DNA from: Paenibacillus brevis
GTDB taxonomy: Bacteria > Bacillota > Bacilli > Paenibacillales > Paenibacillaceae
DNA: 64,000 nucleotides
Assembly: GCF_018919145.1 (NCBI RefSeq)
Contig: NZ_JAHLQJ010000013.1
Coordinates: forward strand, 103,999-167,998
Direction: 5' to 3'
In this document: positions 1-8,626 of the stretch, piece by piece
Numbering within the stretch: position 1 is the stretch's first letter
Layout of the letters: every line of letters begins with the position of its first letter
The notes under the pieces: model-generated
The model's input: only the letters and a program-made list of their open reading frames with translations
Databases searched by the model: none
What the model was told of the DNA's origin: nothing
Translations under genes and position numbers: made by a program

Positions 1-1
1 T

Positions 2-46
2 CTGTTTGAATTGGGGAACAAGCGCGAGGGTGGCACGAAGGAATAA
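2..46 (+). CDS. 3' end of an upstream ORF (partial)
   Basis: Frame 2 is open from the window edge and ends at a TAA at 44-46, reading a short hydrophilic tail ending GGTKE. A hairpin follows 18 bases later, which suits a gene end. The fragment is too short to identify and could be chance. Confidence 0.3.
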   Translation: MFELGNKREGGTKE

Positions 47-63
47 TTGGCTGCAATTAAATG

Positions 64-99
64 ATAAGCCCCGTTAGCCCATGCGCTGGCGGGACTTAT
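64..99 (+). terminator. Imperfect hairpin, possible terminator
   Basis: ATAAGCCCCG (64-73) pairs with CGGGACTTAT (90-99) with one mismatch, and an inner AGC/GCT pairing is possible. The downstream run is only weakly T-rich. It may end the partial upstream gene. No other feature was seen before the start at 209. Confidence 0.35.
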
Positions 100-208
100 T
101 GTGCTTATCTATAGTATCACATAGGTATATCAGCCTACTTTATTGTTGAAAAAAATACATATGCTGGTATAATCCACTTTATAACACTAGAAAAGAGGAG
201 TTATAGAA

Positions 209-1102
209 GTGGATGTTTTACTACCATCGATGCTTAATCGGACTACGATGTATGATCTTATAAACAGTGTTTTGGATACAGATAAGGAGCCTCGGTCCGG
301 AAATATTAATTTTTTGTTCCATGATTTGTTTTTCATAGAACCTGTCGGAGTAACTGTCCTAAGTAATATTACAAATCTACTGGCCAACAAAAATGTTCGA
401 GTTACTTATACATATCCCCCGATTGATATTTTTAGTAAGAAGCAGGCATTGTGCTTTCTTGATGATTCGCAGTATTTTAAGCAATATACGGGGGTCGCAG
501 TTAGGCCCTATGCCTCTATTCGGGGGACGACTATTCCTTTGGAACTGGTTTCGATTCGCGCAAGTTATCAATGGTTTGATAAAGTGATGTATTGGTTAGC
601 AGGGAGAATAAGTGTGACAGTGGAGTCACTGGCGAATATTAAGATGTGCTTGCAGGAAGTTTTTAATAACATCAATGACCATTCGACTCAAAGTATTGGT
701 AGTGCATTTATTCAACATTATCCCAATAAGAATAGGGTATCAATCGCAATATCCGATTTTGGAGTGGGGATTCCATTTAATATCCAAGGGGTATATCCTT
801 TTTTGAACGATGCTTTAGCGCTTGAAAAGTCTATTGAACAAGGATTCTCCACGAAAAGTTCTCCGAGGAATCGAGGAGCAGGACTGGATACTTTAATTTA
901 TAATGTTGTAAAAAATAACCAAGGTTATGTTTACATTCACTCGAATTATGGTATATTAAAATGTAAACCGACTGAAAACAACTCAATTACTTTGGAAAGT
1001 GAGCTAACGCCTGTATTTTATCCTGGGACTCTAATTGAGGTCATTTTGCGAACAGACACAATTGAGAATATTGAAATAAATGAGGAGGAATTCGAATGGT
1101 GA
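209..1102 (+). CDS. GHKL-type ATPase, partner of a STAS-like protein
   Basis: 297 aa, GTG start with GAGGAG eight bases upstream. The C-terminal half has the GHKL (HATPase_c) signature in order: an N-box (QEVFNNINDHST, about residues 150-161), a G1 box (SDFGVGIP, about 187-194) and a G2 box (RNRGAGLDTL, about 228-237). The N-terminal 120 residues match no domain I know but have alternating hydrophobic strands like a STAS or anti-sigma partner. The stop overlaps the next gene by seven bases, so the two are translationally coupled. GHKL ATPases paired with DUF4325 STAS-like proteins are known as a recurring pair of unknown role, probably a switch of the anti-sigma/anti-anti-sigma kind. No histidine-kinase phosphoacceptor region is visible. 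Confidence 0.75.
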   Translation: MDVLLPSMLNRTTMYDLINSVLDTDKEPRSGNINFLFHDLFFIEPVGVTVLSNITNLLANKNVRVTYTYPPIDIFSKKQALCFLDDSQYFKQYTGVAVRPYASIRGTTIPLELVSIRASYQWFDKVMYWLAGRISVTVESLANIKMCLQEVFNNINDHSTQSIGSAFIQHYPNKNRVSIAISDFGVGIPFNIQGVYPFLNDALALEKSIEQGFSTKSSPRNRGAGLDTLIYNVVKNNQGYVYIHSNYGILKCKPTENNSITLESELTPVFYPGTLIEVILRTDTIENIEINEEEFEW

Positions 1103-1401
1103 CGATTAGAATCATTGATCATGTCAATCATGGTTATACGAATGCTGACGGTGATGTCATAAAAGACCTAATTTTAAAAGAGCTTAATACCGGTCAACAG
1201 GTGCTGCTTTCATTCGCTGAGATCGACAGTGTATCATCGTCATTTTTGAACTCCGCATTGATTGATCTGTTGGATCATTATTCATTTGATTTTATAAAGT
1301 CTAACTTAGGTTTTAAAGATTCCTCGAAGGCAATAAATGATGCTATTAGAAGAAGATTTTCATTCGAGGTTAGTAAAAAAAAGGATTTAATTGAAGTTTG
1401 A
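1096..1401 (+). CDS. STAS-like domain protein (DUF4325 type)
   Basis: 101 aa, ATG at 1096 with GAGGAGG just upstream inside the end of the ATPase gene. The single domain has the DUF4325 pattern: a strand (QQVLLSFAEIDSVSSSFLNS) in which polar Ser residues sit where STAS-type proteins are phosphorylated, followed by two helices. By analogy with SpoIIAB/SpoIIAA it may be bound or phosphorylated by the GHKL partner, but no target sigma factor or effector is adjacent. A strong terminator follows at once, so this is the last gene of a two-gene unit. Confidence 0.7.
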   Translation: MVTIRIIDHVNHGYTNADGDVIKDLILKELNTGQQVLLSFAEIDSVSSSFLNSALIDLLDHYSFDFIKSNLGFKDSSKAINDAIRRRFSFEVSKKKDLIEV

Positions 1402-1406
1402 TTATT

Positions 1407-1445
1407 AAAAAACCACCAGCTCATAATTGTTCTGGTGGTTTTTTT
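1407..1445 (+). terminator. Rho-independent terminator
   Basis: AAAAAACCACCAG (1407-1419) and CTGGTGGTTTTTT (1432-1444) form a perfect 13-bp stem ending in a T-run. It lies five bases after the STAS-like gene and may also serve the convergent small gene at 1449-1634, since the other strand also ends in Ts. Confidence 0.9.
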
Positions 1446-1448
1446 CGT

Positions 1449-1634
1449 TTAAATAGTTACGCGTTTAATATCATCAAGTGAAATCCAAAGAGTCGCTTTC
1501 AACTCGCTGATATTGAGCTTCAGCCAACTCCGATCCATTCCCCAGCTAGGCATCCCTTCTAACTCAGATCCATCATCTAAGAGTAATGATAAAGGTCTAC
1601 AGGCTTGTATTGCTTTGTTTATGTATGTATACAT
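1449..1634 (-). CDS. Small hypothetical protein (61 aa)
   Basis: 61 aa on the minus strand; ATG preceded by GAGGTG at good spacing. The sequence (LLLDDGSELEGMPSWG, then KATLWISLDDIKRVTI) looks like a small beta-barrel similar in layout to Sm/SH3-like regulatory proteins. No family was recognised. It starts 66 bases downstream of the end of the HEPN-type gene on the same strand, so the two may be co-transcribed. Confidence 0.5.
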   Translation of the reverse strand: MYTYINKAIQACRPLSLLLDDGSELEGMPSWGMDRSWLKLNISELKATLWISLDDIKRVTI

Positions 1635-1699
1635 AATTCACCTCATTGTTTATTTGATTATATGAATGATGCTGTCTTCAATGAATCTAAGGATAGATT

Positions 1700-2512
1700 T
1701 TATTCATTTTCATCATATAAATCGTTATATAGATTACAGTTACATGAAATAGCCTGTCCACCGCATTTTGGACAAAGCTCCCAATCGCAGTTTAGGGCGT
1801 GATACAGGCCTTTTCTTACAGCGCAGTCGGGGCAACGATCATGCTTTCCCCAATTGTTAGGTTCATCTCCATATTTAATTCTTTTGTATTCTATCCCTTG
1901 AACTGCGAAGAACGGAAACAATTGTGACTCGGCAATTATAACAGGATGATTTCTATGTACTTCCTCTCCATCATACATAACAAACTCACTTCTAAACTTT
2001 TCCATCAATTCGCCTTCTTCTTCCCAATATTGAGGATGAATGAACTTATGCATCTCTTCACCTAAGCATTTGAAGTGGTAATTATGAAGAAACTCGAATA
2101 GAATGGCGTAAATATTAGCGAGTTCTTGAGTGTTGAGGTCTAATTCATAATGCATGACCAGATTTCTTATCTGTATTGCTCTGTTAATAATATTTTCATC
2201 GTCTTTAGTAATATCAATTTTTCCGATACTTTTTAATCTATCGAATGCAGCAGAAATCGAAACAGTATTTTTTCGCTTATCAACATTTTCGTAGACCAAC
2301 AATTCGTGTTCAACTCTAAGAGTTTCTTTGAATAAAAGTTCCATTGCTTGAATAATATCTGCAATTGCGAATTTCCAGAATCTTTTATAATCAGTTGGGT
2401 ATTCATCGTATGTAGCTAAGTGATAGTGATAGAGAGATCTATGTAAGAAATCATAAGCATTTTCTCTTAGATTCATTTTTATTCTTGCAAATATTTCGTT
2501 GTTATCATCCAT
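1700..2512 (-). CDS. HEPN-like protein with C-terminal zinc-ribbon cysteines
   Basis: 270 aa. Residues about 20-145 are all-helical and contain IRNLVMHYEL, giving R116-N-x3-H121. That is the R-x4-6-H motif with a polar residue after Arg that marks HEPN RNase active sites. The C-terminal 50 residues hold CxxC pairs (CPDC, CPKCGG, CNC) that probably bind zinc. HEPN proteins are metal-independent RNases in toxin-antitoxin, abortive-infection and RNA-processing systems. I infer a possible RNase or defence role from the motif and the accessory neighbours. No cognate MNT antitoxin is adjacent. It could also be a non-catalytic HEPN protein. Confidence 0.55.
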   Translation of the reverse strand: MDDNNEIFARIKMNLRENAYDFLHRSLYHYHLATYDEYPTDYKRFWKFAIADIIQAMELLFKETLRVEHELLVYENVDKRKNTVSISAAFDRLKSIGKIDITKDDENIINRAIQIRNLVMHYELDLNTQELANIYAILFEFLHNYHFKCLGEEMHKFIHPQYWEEEGELMEKFRSEFVMYDGEEVHRNHPVIIAESQLFPFFAVQGIEYKRIKYGDEPNNWGKHDRCPDCAVRKGLYHALNCDWELCPKCGGQAISCNCNLYNDLYDENE

Positions 2513-2618
2513 CGGAATCCCTCTTTCTTGGTCGTAATTTACCCCTCTACACTAATTATCAATCGTGACATAAATGAAATCAAGCAGATTCTGGAATCAG
2601 GTGATTGCATTATAACTC

Positions 2619-2663
2619 TTGAATAAGAAACATCATTTCACATATAATACAAACAAACGTTCG
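2619..2663 (+). promoter_or_regulatory. SigA promoter overlapped by a LexA/DinR-like box
   Basis: TTGAAT (2619-2624), an 18-bp spacer and TATAAT (2643-2648) form a good SigA promoter. Directly after the -10 box, CAAACAAACGTTCG (2650-2663) fits the Bacillus DinR/LexA box CGAAC-RNRY-GTTYC at 12 of 14 positions. The box would cover the transcription start and block RNA polymerase. It precedes the two-gene unit at 2683-3361. Confidence 0.5.
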
Positions 2664-2682
2664 TAAAATATGAGGTGCAGAA

Positions 2683-3087
2683 ATGAGCGAAAAGGTAACA
2701 GGCATAATAGATAATGTGGATAGACAGTTGGTGAGGGACAGTGTAGTCTTACAAAATCTACTCGTGATGCTGCAAAAAAGCGGGGCTGAGCTTAAGATCA
2801 TGGGCACATTGCTATATAAGGCCTACGCAATGTCGCAACGAATAATTGAGGATATGGCTGTCGCTGACGGTAAGGCCAATAGGTTAGCTCTTAAGGATCG
2901 GGACATCAAGGTATATCGTGAGGAGCAACAAGACCTGGTTATTTACTATTACTTTATCTGCCGGGGACGCGAGGAGCGCTTTGGAGTGACGAGGGATGTG
3001 CTCAGGTCGGAGATCAGTGTTCGATTGGGCAACTACATCGCTGATCTTGGTAGGATGATAAAGGATCCGCAGCGGCATGCTCGATGA
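2683..3087 (+). CDS. Hypothetical protein (134 aa), first gene of a possible SOS unit
   Basis: 134 aa; ATG with GAGGTG eight bases upstream. It is mostly helical, with a hydrophobic first half (LLVMLQKSGAELKIMGTLLY) and a charged second half (DRDIKVYREEQQDLVIYYYF). I recognise no family. No signal peptide or membrane segment is evident. The end overlaps the next gene by 11 bases, and both lie behind the promoter with the LexA-like box, so damage-induced expression is possible. The pair seems to be a conserved Paenibacillus-type cassette, but that is from memory only. Confidence 0.6.
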   Translation: MSEKVTGIIDNVDRQLVRDSVVLQNLLVMLQKSGAELKIMGTLLYKAYAMSQRIIEDMAVADGKANRLALKDRDIKVYREEQQDLVIYYYFICRGREERFGVTRDVLRSEISVRLGNYIADLGRMIKDPQRHAR

Positions 3088-3361
3088 TCTGGAGCGCAAG
3101 CTACTCCGTGTCCTTAGTAATTACTCCCACACCCATCGATCCATGCCCATCGAAAGAGACTTAAAGAGGATGATGGGCCGTAAAATGCCGGTGATTAATC
3201 TCGGGTTATCTGGGCTGCAGCAAAAAGGATATTTAGAGTGGCAACCGCCATATCTTGACACGATCCGGATTAAGGAGGCTTGGGACAGGGAAGCGCCGGC
3301 GACTCTCAAGGTTACACCTAGGGCAAAGACGAACGATACAAGGTACTGGACGGAGTATTAA
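3077..3361 (+). CDS. Small winged-helix protein, LexA N-domain-like
   Basis: 94 aa, ATG at 3077 inside the end of the previous gene. Residues about 4-55 follow the layout of the LexA N-terminal winged helix: a first helix (LERKLLRVLSNYSH), a short Pro-containing turn (RSMPIERDLKRMMG), a recognition helix with Asn (PVINLGLSGLQ) and the wing QQKGYLEW. There is no LexA peptidase half and no Ser-Lys dyad. I infer a DNA-binding regulator, perhaps competing for the same kind of operator that sits upstream of the unit. Confidence 0.5.
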   Translation: MLDDLERKLLRVLSNYSHTHRSMPIERDLKRMMGRKMPVINLGLSGLQQKGYLEWQPPYLDTIRIKEAWDREAPATLKVTPRAKTNDTRYWTEY

Positions 3362-3623
3362 TTATTGCGAGCAGCTCATAAATTGTATATGTTTATCTCA
3401 GAATGAGATAAGAAAAAGGCGTTCGATTCAATTCAGATTCTCAAATAAAAAAATCACGTAAAAAATCACAAATTCGGCGAACATAGACGATTATAAGCGT
3501 CTAATTCTTATATCGAAAAAGTAAAAAAGGATGGAAAATCAATAGTAATGATCGTGTGCGGCTATCCACGGTTATACCTGTGTTATAGCTATGATAGATT
3601 AGTAGGTAGAACGAGGAGGGATA

Positions 3624-4421
3624 ATGATGCATAGCCGGGATGGAAAAGGGAAACATAAGTTAGCCGTTATTGCGGCATTCATTCTGCTGCTGGTTGTCCT
3701 GTATCAATTATCCGCTTCCCGGCAAGCGTCTCCGATTGTCTCTGAGGATGAGGTCATGAGCGCGGAATCCCAGTGGCGGGAACTGCTTGAGCTGGGGGAA
3801 CAGATTATCGGCGATAAGATTTCCGGAACGGTAAAATGGCAGGGGAGCTGGGGTACTCTGCTGGATCCCGAAGAAGCGGCGAATGTACTGACTACACGTC
3901 TTGGTCTGCCGGCGGCGGAACAAGGGATGCTGCAAAACCATACGGTCTATTCATCCTCAGGCAGCCGCGATGAGTTTGCGCTTCATCTGAATGTTACGCG
4001 GATCTCCTCCTCGGAATATTATGTTGTGCTGCGCCTGGAAGGAGAAGGGCGGCAGGCAATGAGTTCATTGTCAGAGCAGCAGGCATTGCTGGGACAGTCT
4101 TTGCTGGATGAAGGAATTACGGCCGAATGGAATGCGGCTGTGCAAGGAATGCGAAAGCAGCCGGATGAGCTCGAAAGGGGCTCATTGAAGGAAGCTTTGG
4201 ATGGGGTGGAGAAGCAATTTCCTAAAAAGTTGGATCTGACCCTGGTGGAGCAATACGAAGATCAAGATACTATCAGCCGCACTTATTATTCAGCCTATCT
4301 GCCGATTTCGGTGGACAGCGGAGGCCAGAAAGTAGGGCTTCAAGCCGCATTGCATATTCACTCTGTCACAGGGGAGCAGGAGGTCTCATTGGGCTCGCCG
4401 TTGCTGACGATTGAATATTAA
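3624..4421 (+). CDS. YwmB-like secreted protein
   Basis: 265 aa; ATG with GAGGAGGG upstream. An N-terminal membrane or signal segment (LAVIAAFILLLVVLYQL, about residues 13-29) is followed by an extracytoplasmic domain. The C-terminal end, EVSLGSPLLTIEY, resembles the end of B. subtilis YwmB, as does the layout of the middle part. YwmB has a TATA-box-binding-like fold and unknown function. In Bacillus it lies near murAB-spoIID, which is not seen here. It stands alone, with zwf 200 bases downstream behind its own signals. Family assignment is from memory of the sequence. Confidence 0.6.
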   Translation: MMHSRDGKGKHKLAVIAAFILLLVVLYQLSASRQASPIVSEDEVMSAESQWRELLELGEQIIGDKISGTVKWQGSWGTLLDPEEAANVLTTRLGLPAAEQGMLQNHTVYSSSGSRDEFALHLNVTRISSSEYYVVLRLEGEGRQAMSSLSEQQALLGQSLLDEGITAEWNAAVQGMRKQPDELERGSLKEALDGVEKQFPKKLDLTLVEQYEDQDTISRTYYSAYLPISVDSGGQKVGLQAALHIHSVTGEQEVSLGSPLLTIEY

Positions 4422-4527
4422 TTATGAGTTTAAATTAAAAATTAGATAAATATTAGATGAATTTATATAAATCCTAACATATTCTGATATGAATTTGATG
4501 GCAAGACTCCTGCAAATATGCTAAAAT

Positions 4528-4548
4528 TACATCACATCCAGTGATGTA
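4528..4548 (+). promoter_or_regulatory. Perfect palindrome upstream of zwf
   Basis: TACATCAC (4528-4535) and GTGATGTA (4541-4548) form an 8-bp dyad with a 5-bp centre, right after a -10-like TAAAAT (4522-4527). It lies about 70 bases before zwf and looks like an operator. No family was recognised. The rest of 4422-4619 is AT-rich and otherwise featureless. Confidence 0.4.
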
Positions 4549-4619
4549 TCTGTAAACTTATGGCATTGCTTGGATATGAATAAATATTCACTATATTACA
4601 TAGAAAGAAATGAGGAGCC

Positions 4620-6170
4620 ATGGCTGATATTCAAAATCTGGAATCATTGCAGACACCAGGAGCTGTATTTTTTATCTTTGGAGCAACCGGGGATTTGGCA
4701 CGCCGCAAGCTCTTCCCCGCTATATATTCGTTATATCGCGAAGGGAAGCTTGCTGAGGATTTTGCGGTTATCGGCGTGGCACGCCGTCCGCGCACACCTG
4801 AGGAATTCAGGGACGATGTACACCGTTCCATTCAAGAGTTCTGTCGTTACAAGGTTGAGGACACCGCTCATTGGACGCGGTTTGCCGAGCATTTCTCTTA
4901 CAAGTCGTTGGATATCAACAATATCGACGGCTACGTTGAACTGCGGGAGCTGACAGAATCGGTAGAATCCCGATTTGGAATTCCCGGCAACCGGATGTTC
5001 TATCTGGCGCTTGCCCCTGAACTGTTCGGAAGCGTCTCGTTCAACCTTCAGAAGGGCGGAATGCTGAGCAGCGGCGGATGGCATCGGCTAGTGATCGAGA
5101 AGCCGTTCGGGTATGATCTTCTGTCAGCCCAGAAGCTGAATGAAGAGCTGAACCAGGTATTTAAAGAAGAAGAGATCTACCGGATCGACCATTATCTGGG
5201 TAAAGAAATGGTTCAAAACATTGAAGTTATTCGTTTTGCGAATGCTTTCTTTGAACCGCTGTGGAATAATAAGCACATTTCCAATATTCAGATCACGCTC
5301 AGTGAGACGGTCGGTGTAGAAGAACGGGGCGGCTATTACGACCACTCCGGTGCGCTTCGCGACATGGGACAGAACCATATGCTTCAAATGCTGACGATGA
5401 TTGCAATGGAGCCGCCAAGCCGTCTGTACCCGGAAGATATCCGGGATGAGAAGGTGAAGGTGCTTCGTTCGCTGCGGCCTTATGCTACTCCGCTTGAAGT
5501 GAAGGAGAACGTGGTACGCGGTCAATATACAGAGGGCGAGAGCATGGGCAAGCATCTGCCGGGCTATCGTCAAGAGGATAAAGTAGATCCGAATTCGAAT
5601 ACAGAGACTTATTTTGCGGCCAAGGTATTCGTCGATAATTTCCGTTGGGCGGGAGTCCCGTTCTATATCCGGACAGGTAAACGCCTGCCTGTGAAGACAA
5701 CAGAGGTCGTCGTTGAATTCAAGCAAATGCCGACAAATGTCTACCTGGGCCAAAAGCATACGCTGGAGCCAAACCTGCTTGTGATTCGGGTCAACCCGAT
5801 GGAAGGCATCTACATTAAGATTAATGCGAAGAAACCAGGCTCGGAGTCAGCCATTGAACCCCTTGCTATGGAATTCTGTCAAAGCTGTCAGGTTGGAATC
5901 AATTCGCCTGAAGCTTACGAACGTCTTATTTACGATGCTGCAAACGGGGACTCCACCTATTTCACCCGTTGGGACGAGGTTGCTACCGCTTGGGCGTTCG
6001 TCGACCGCATCGCTGCGGCCTGGGCTCAGAACCCTGGCGATATCAGCACGTATTCTGCCGGTTCTTGGGGACCTGAGGAAGCGGCTGAGCTGCTTGCCAA
6101 GGATGGCTTCCACTGGTGGCCTGTAAATGGGCAGGAAGAGGACAACGTCATCTGGATTAGCAGAGGATAA
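4620..6170 (+). CDS. zwf: Glucose-6-phosphate 1-dehydrogenase
   Basis: 516 aa, ATG with GAGGAG five bases upstream. Catalyses glucose-6-phosphate to 6-phosphogluconolactone with NADP+, the entry to the oxidative pentose-phosphate pathway, in the cytoplasm. The Rossmann motif GATGDLARRKLFPA lies at about residues 21-34. The family active-site signature RIDHYLGKEMVQN (about 190-202) holds the substrate-binding Lys and catalytic Asp-His. Length fits the bacterial enzyme. It is a single gene followed by its own terminator; gnd and pgl are not in the window. Confidence 0.97.
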   Translation: MADIQNLESLQTPGAVFFIFGATGDLARRKLFPAIYSLYREGKLAEDFAVIGVARRPRTPEEFRDDVHRSIQEFCRYKVEDTAHWTRFAEHFSYKSLDINNIDGYVELRELTESVESRFGIPGNRMFYLALAPELFGSVSFNLQKGGMLSSGGWHRLVIEKPFGYDLLSAQKLNEELNQVFKEEEIYRIDHYLGKEMVQNIEVIRFANAFFEPLWNNKHISNIQITLSETVGVEERGGYYDHSGALRDMGQNHMLQMLTMIAMEPPSRLYPEDIRDEKVKVLRSLRPYATPLEVKENVVRGQYTEGESMGKHLPGYRQEDKVDPNSNTETYFAAKVFVDNFRWAGVPFYIRTGKRLPVKTTEVVVEFKQMPTNVYLGQKHTLEPNLLVIRVNPMEGIYIKINAKKPGSESAIEPLAMEFCQSCQVGINSPEAYERLIYDAANGDSTYFTRWDEVATAWAFVDRIAAAWAQNPGDISTYSAGSWGPEEAAELLAKDGFHWWPVNGQEEDNVIWISRG

Positions 6171-6184
6171 TATATTTGAAATAG

Positions 6185-6219
6185 AACCGCCTCAAGCTAT
6201 GTGCTGGGGCGGTTTTTTT
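6185..6219 (+). terminator. Terminator of zwf
   Basis: AACCGCC (6185-6191) pairs with GGCGGTT (6208-6214), extended by weaker inner pairs, and runs into seven Ts. Confidence 0.85.
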
Positions 6220-6347
6220 GTGGAGATTTACGGAATGGCACAGGGGTGGTGATTCAAAGTGCTATAATTTACCTGAGATAGTTATGCTGAGAGATATGCT
6301 GTACAGAAAATGCGGATGTTTTAGTATTCTGAGAAATGAGGTGGAAT

Positions 6348-7217
6348 ATGGTTTGGATTGTGATAGGTTTAATTATGCTGGCAATCATTGTGATTTATCT
6401 GGCATTTCCGGGAGGGAAGCTCTGGAGGCAATATCTGAAGGATATAAAATGTTCTATGACCGAAGGCAAGAACCAAAGAAGCGCCCCCGAACAAGCTGTC
6501 TTTACGGAAGAGTATATTGCTGAACTGCCGGTACTACTCCGTCAGCATATTATCAATGGGGGGTATATGGGAAAGTCTGTTATGGATAATATGCTAATAC
6601 GTTTTCGCAATACAAAGTTTCGTATGGGGGTAGACAAGGAGCCAATCAAGATTAGCTTTATGCAGGTCAATTTTGTATTTAGACCAGACCGGCACGCTTT
6701 CTTAACAGCACGTATTGCGGGAATTCCCTTGCAGGCTAAAGATAGTATACTGGATGGTTTCGGCTCTATGACCGGCATGCTTGCCAAGACGGTTCAGCTT
6801 TTTCGTTCTACCGGGGCAGAAATGGATCAAGGCCAGTTGATCACGGCATTGGCAGACGCAGTGTTTATGCCTTCTCTGTTCCTGCAGAAGTATGTATCCT
6901 GGACTGTTGTTGACGATCATACGATTGAAGGACAAATTTCATGGAAGGGGATCTCCGCCAAGGGAAGATTTACCTTTGATGATGACGGCAGCATTATACG
7001 CTTTGATACGAATGACCGATATATGGACAATAACGGGAAGGGCAGCTCGCTGGTGCCGTGGTATGTAACCTATTCTGATTACAAAGCACAAAATGGTTAC
7101 TTTCAGCCGGGGAGCGTAAGTGTAAATTGGAAGCTCCCGGAGGCCATCAATACATATTTTGTTAGTGACCATATTGAGGTTCAATATTCAGTAAATGAAG
7201 TGAACCGAATAGGTTAA
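6348..7217 (+). CDS. DUF6544-type membrane-anchored protein
   Basis: 289 aa from ATG 6348; the frame also has an ATG at 6336. I prefer 6348 because GAGGTGG lies directly before it and the product then begins with the hydrophobic segment VWIVIGLIMLAIIVIYLAF. After the membrane anchor comes a soluble domain with PVLLRQHIINGGYMGKS, KFRMGVDKEP and RGRFTFDDDGSIIRF-like stretches typical of the DUF6544 family (unknown function, often beside stress or cell-envelope genes). An extended -10 (TGCTATAAT, 6260-6268) lies upstream and a terminator follows, so it is monocistronic. Confidence 0.65.
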   Translation: MVWIVIGLIMLAIIVIYLAFPGGKLWRQYLKDIKCSMTEGKNQRSAPEQAVFTEEYIAELPVLLRQHIINGGYMGKSVMDNMLIRFRNTKFRMGVDKEPIKISFMQVNFVFRPDRHAFLTARIAGIPLQAKDSILDGFGSMTGMLAKTVQLFRSTGAEMDQGQLITALADAVFMPSLFLQKYVSWTVVDDHTIEGQISWKGISAKGRFTFDDDGSIIRFDTNDRYMDNNGKGSSLVPWYVTYSDYKAQNGYFQPGSVSVNWKLPEAINTYFVSDHIEVQYSVNEVNRIG

Positions 7218-7257
7218 AAATCTCGCCTTACTATAGCAAAAAAATTGATACTCATCC

Positions 7258-7287
7258 AAACTCGCCGAACGACAGGCGAGTTTTTTT
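7258..7287 (+). terminator. Rho-independent terminator
   Basis: AAACTCGCC (7258-7266) and GGCGAGTTT (7275-7283) form a perfect 9-bp stem, an 8-base loop and a T-run. Confidence 0.9.
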
Positions 7288-7360
7288 GGATTTAATAATT
7301 TCTACTATAAGGAATCCAGCTTCTTTATTTGCTGAGTATTAAGTATTTATTGATTCCTGA

Positions 7361-7411
7361 TTGAGTATCGGAAGCAGCTTGTGCTATAATTAATAATGAT
7401 AATCATTATCA
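7361..7411 (+). promoter_or_regulatory. SigA promoter with a perfect Fur box
   Basis: TTGAGT (7361-7366), an 18-bp spacer and TATAAT (7385-7390) form a promoter. TGATAAT-C-ATTATCA (7397-7411) is an exact 7-1-7 Fur box and would cover the transcription start. Per and Zur boxes differ at the flanking bases, so iron-dependent repression is the best reading. Confidence 0.85.
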
Positions 7412-7491
7412 CTAAATAAAGAGACTTTTAAGATTTAGCATATCTTATATAGTTCTATATGGAAATAGAAGAAAGCGAGGAATAGATAGAG

Positions 7492-8553
7492 ATGGAGCAT
7501 TTATTGGAAGTAAAGGATCTTGCGATCTCATTCAATACCCGGGAGGGTGAGGTACAAGCAGTTCGAGGCGTCAGCTTCCATGTCAATAAGGGGGAAACTC
7601 TGGCGATTGTGGGGGAGTCGGGTTCGGGTAAGAGTGTGAGTTCTCAGGCTGTAATGCAGCTCCTTCCGAAGCCGCAGGCTATCTATAAACGGGGAGAAAT
7701 CTGGTTTAATGGTCAGGAATTGACCAGTAAGACGGAGAAGCAGATGCAGAAGATTCGTGGCAAGGAAATTGGCATGATCTTTCAGGACCCGATGACCTCG
7801 CTGAATCCTACCATTAAAGTGGGCAAGCAAATTACCGAGGTGCTGCACCTGCATGAAGGGATGAATAAGAAGCAAGCCTATGACCGGGCGGTTGAGTTAT
7901 TGGGATTGGTTGGAATTCCAGCTCCGGAGCGCCGCTTCCATCAGTATCCTCATGAATTTAGCGGCGGAATGCGGCAGCGTGTTGTCATTGCCATTGCACT
8001 GGCTGCAAATCCGAAGCTTCTGATTGCCGATGAGCCGACAACCGCGCTCGACGTGACCATACAAGCGCAGATTCTCGACTTGATGAAGGAGCTTCAACAG
8101 AAGATTGGTACGGCTATTATTTTTATTACCCATGACCTGGGCGTAGTAGCGAAGATGGCTAACCGTGTGGCGGTGATGTATGCGGGACAAATTGTCGAAT
8201 CGGGAACTGCGGAGGAGATTTTCTATGATCCGCGTCACCCGTATACCTGGGGCTTGCTAGCCTCGATGCCGAGTCTCAGCCAGCAAGGAGGGACGAAGCT
8301 CGCGGCTATCCCGGGGACTCCTCCTGACCTCATTCATCCGCCGCAGGGAGATGCCTTTGCGCTGCGTAGCTCTTATTCAATGAAAGTTGATTTTGAGCAA
8401 GAACCGCCTTTATATCGGGTTTCCGATACACATACCGTCAGATCCTGGCTGTTGCATCCCTATGCCCCGGCTGTGACGCCGCCCGAGGTGGTGCTGAGCA
8501 AGCGGCGCAAGCTTGCCGGTGTATATGAGCAGCCTGTATTGGTGCAAGGGTAG
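7492..8553 (+). CDS. OppD/DppD-type peptide ABC transporter ATPase, solitary, Fur-regulated
   Basis: 353 aa. Energises uptake of oligopeptides or similar substrates at the membrane as one of two ATPases of an Opp/Dpp/Nik importer. Walker A GESGSGKS (about residues 40-47), the signature FSGGMRQR (about 159-166), Walker B LLIADEPT (about 179-186) and the switch His in FITHDLG are all present. The C-terminal oligopeptide-transporter extension ([24 protein letters not shown]) resembles B. subtilis OppD, which lacks the Fe-S-type Cys of DppD. No permease, binding protein or OppF lies nearby, so it must work with components encoded elsewhere. The perfect Fur box ties it to iron limitation. Confidence 0.85.
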   Translation: MEHLLEVKDLAISFNTREGEVQAVRGVSFHVNKGETLAIVGESGSGKSVSSQAVMQLLPKPQAIYKRGEIWFNGQELTSKTEKQMQKIRGKEIGMIFQDPMTSLNPTIKVGKQITEVLHLHEGMNKKQAYDRAVELLGLVGIPAPERRFHQYPHEFSGGMRQRVVIAIALAANPKLLIADEPTTALDVTIQAQILDLMKELQQKIGTAIIFITHDLGVVAKMANRVAVMYAGQIVESGTAEEIFYDPRHPYTWGLLASMPSLSQQGGTKLAAIPGTPPDLIHPPQGDAFALRSSYSMKVDFEQEPPLYRVSDTHTVRSWLLHPYAPAVTPPEVVLSKRRKLAGVYEQPVLVQG

Positions 8554-8626
8554 TAGTAGATAGGAGGCTGGAGAGTCGAGTGAAATTTGTACAAGCTTGC
8601 CTCCATCCGGAGGTGATCTCACGCAT

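Noticed and set aside
20..60. GAGGGTGGCACG resembling a T-box core near the window start
   Set aside because: The following bases do not match the T-box consensus, no antiterminator follows, and the stretch reads as the end of a coding frame.
5124..5759. 211-codon minus-strand frame inside zwf
   Set aside because: Opposite a conserved gene, with no ribosome site and no family features.
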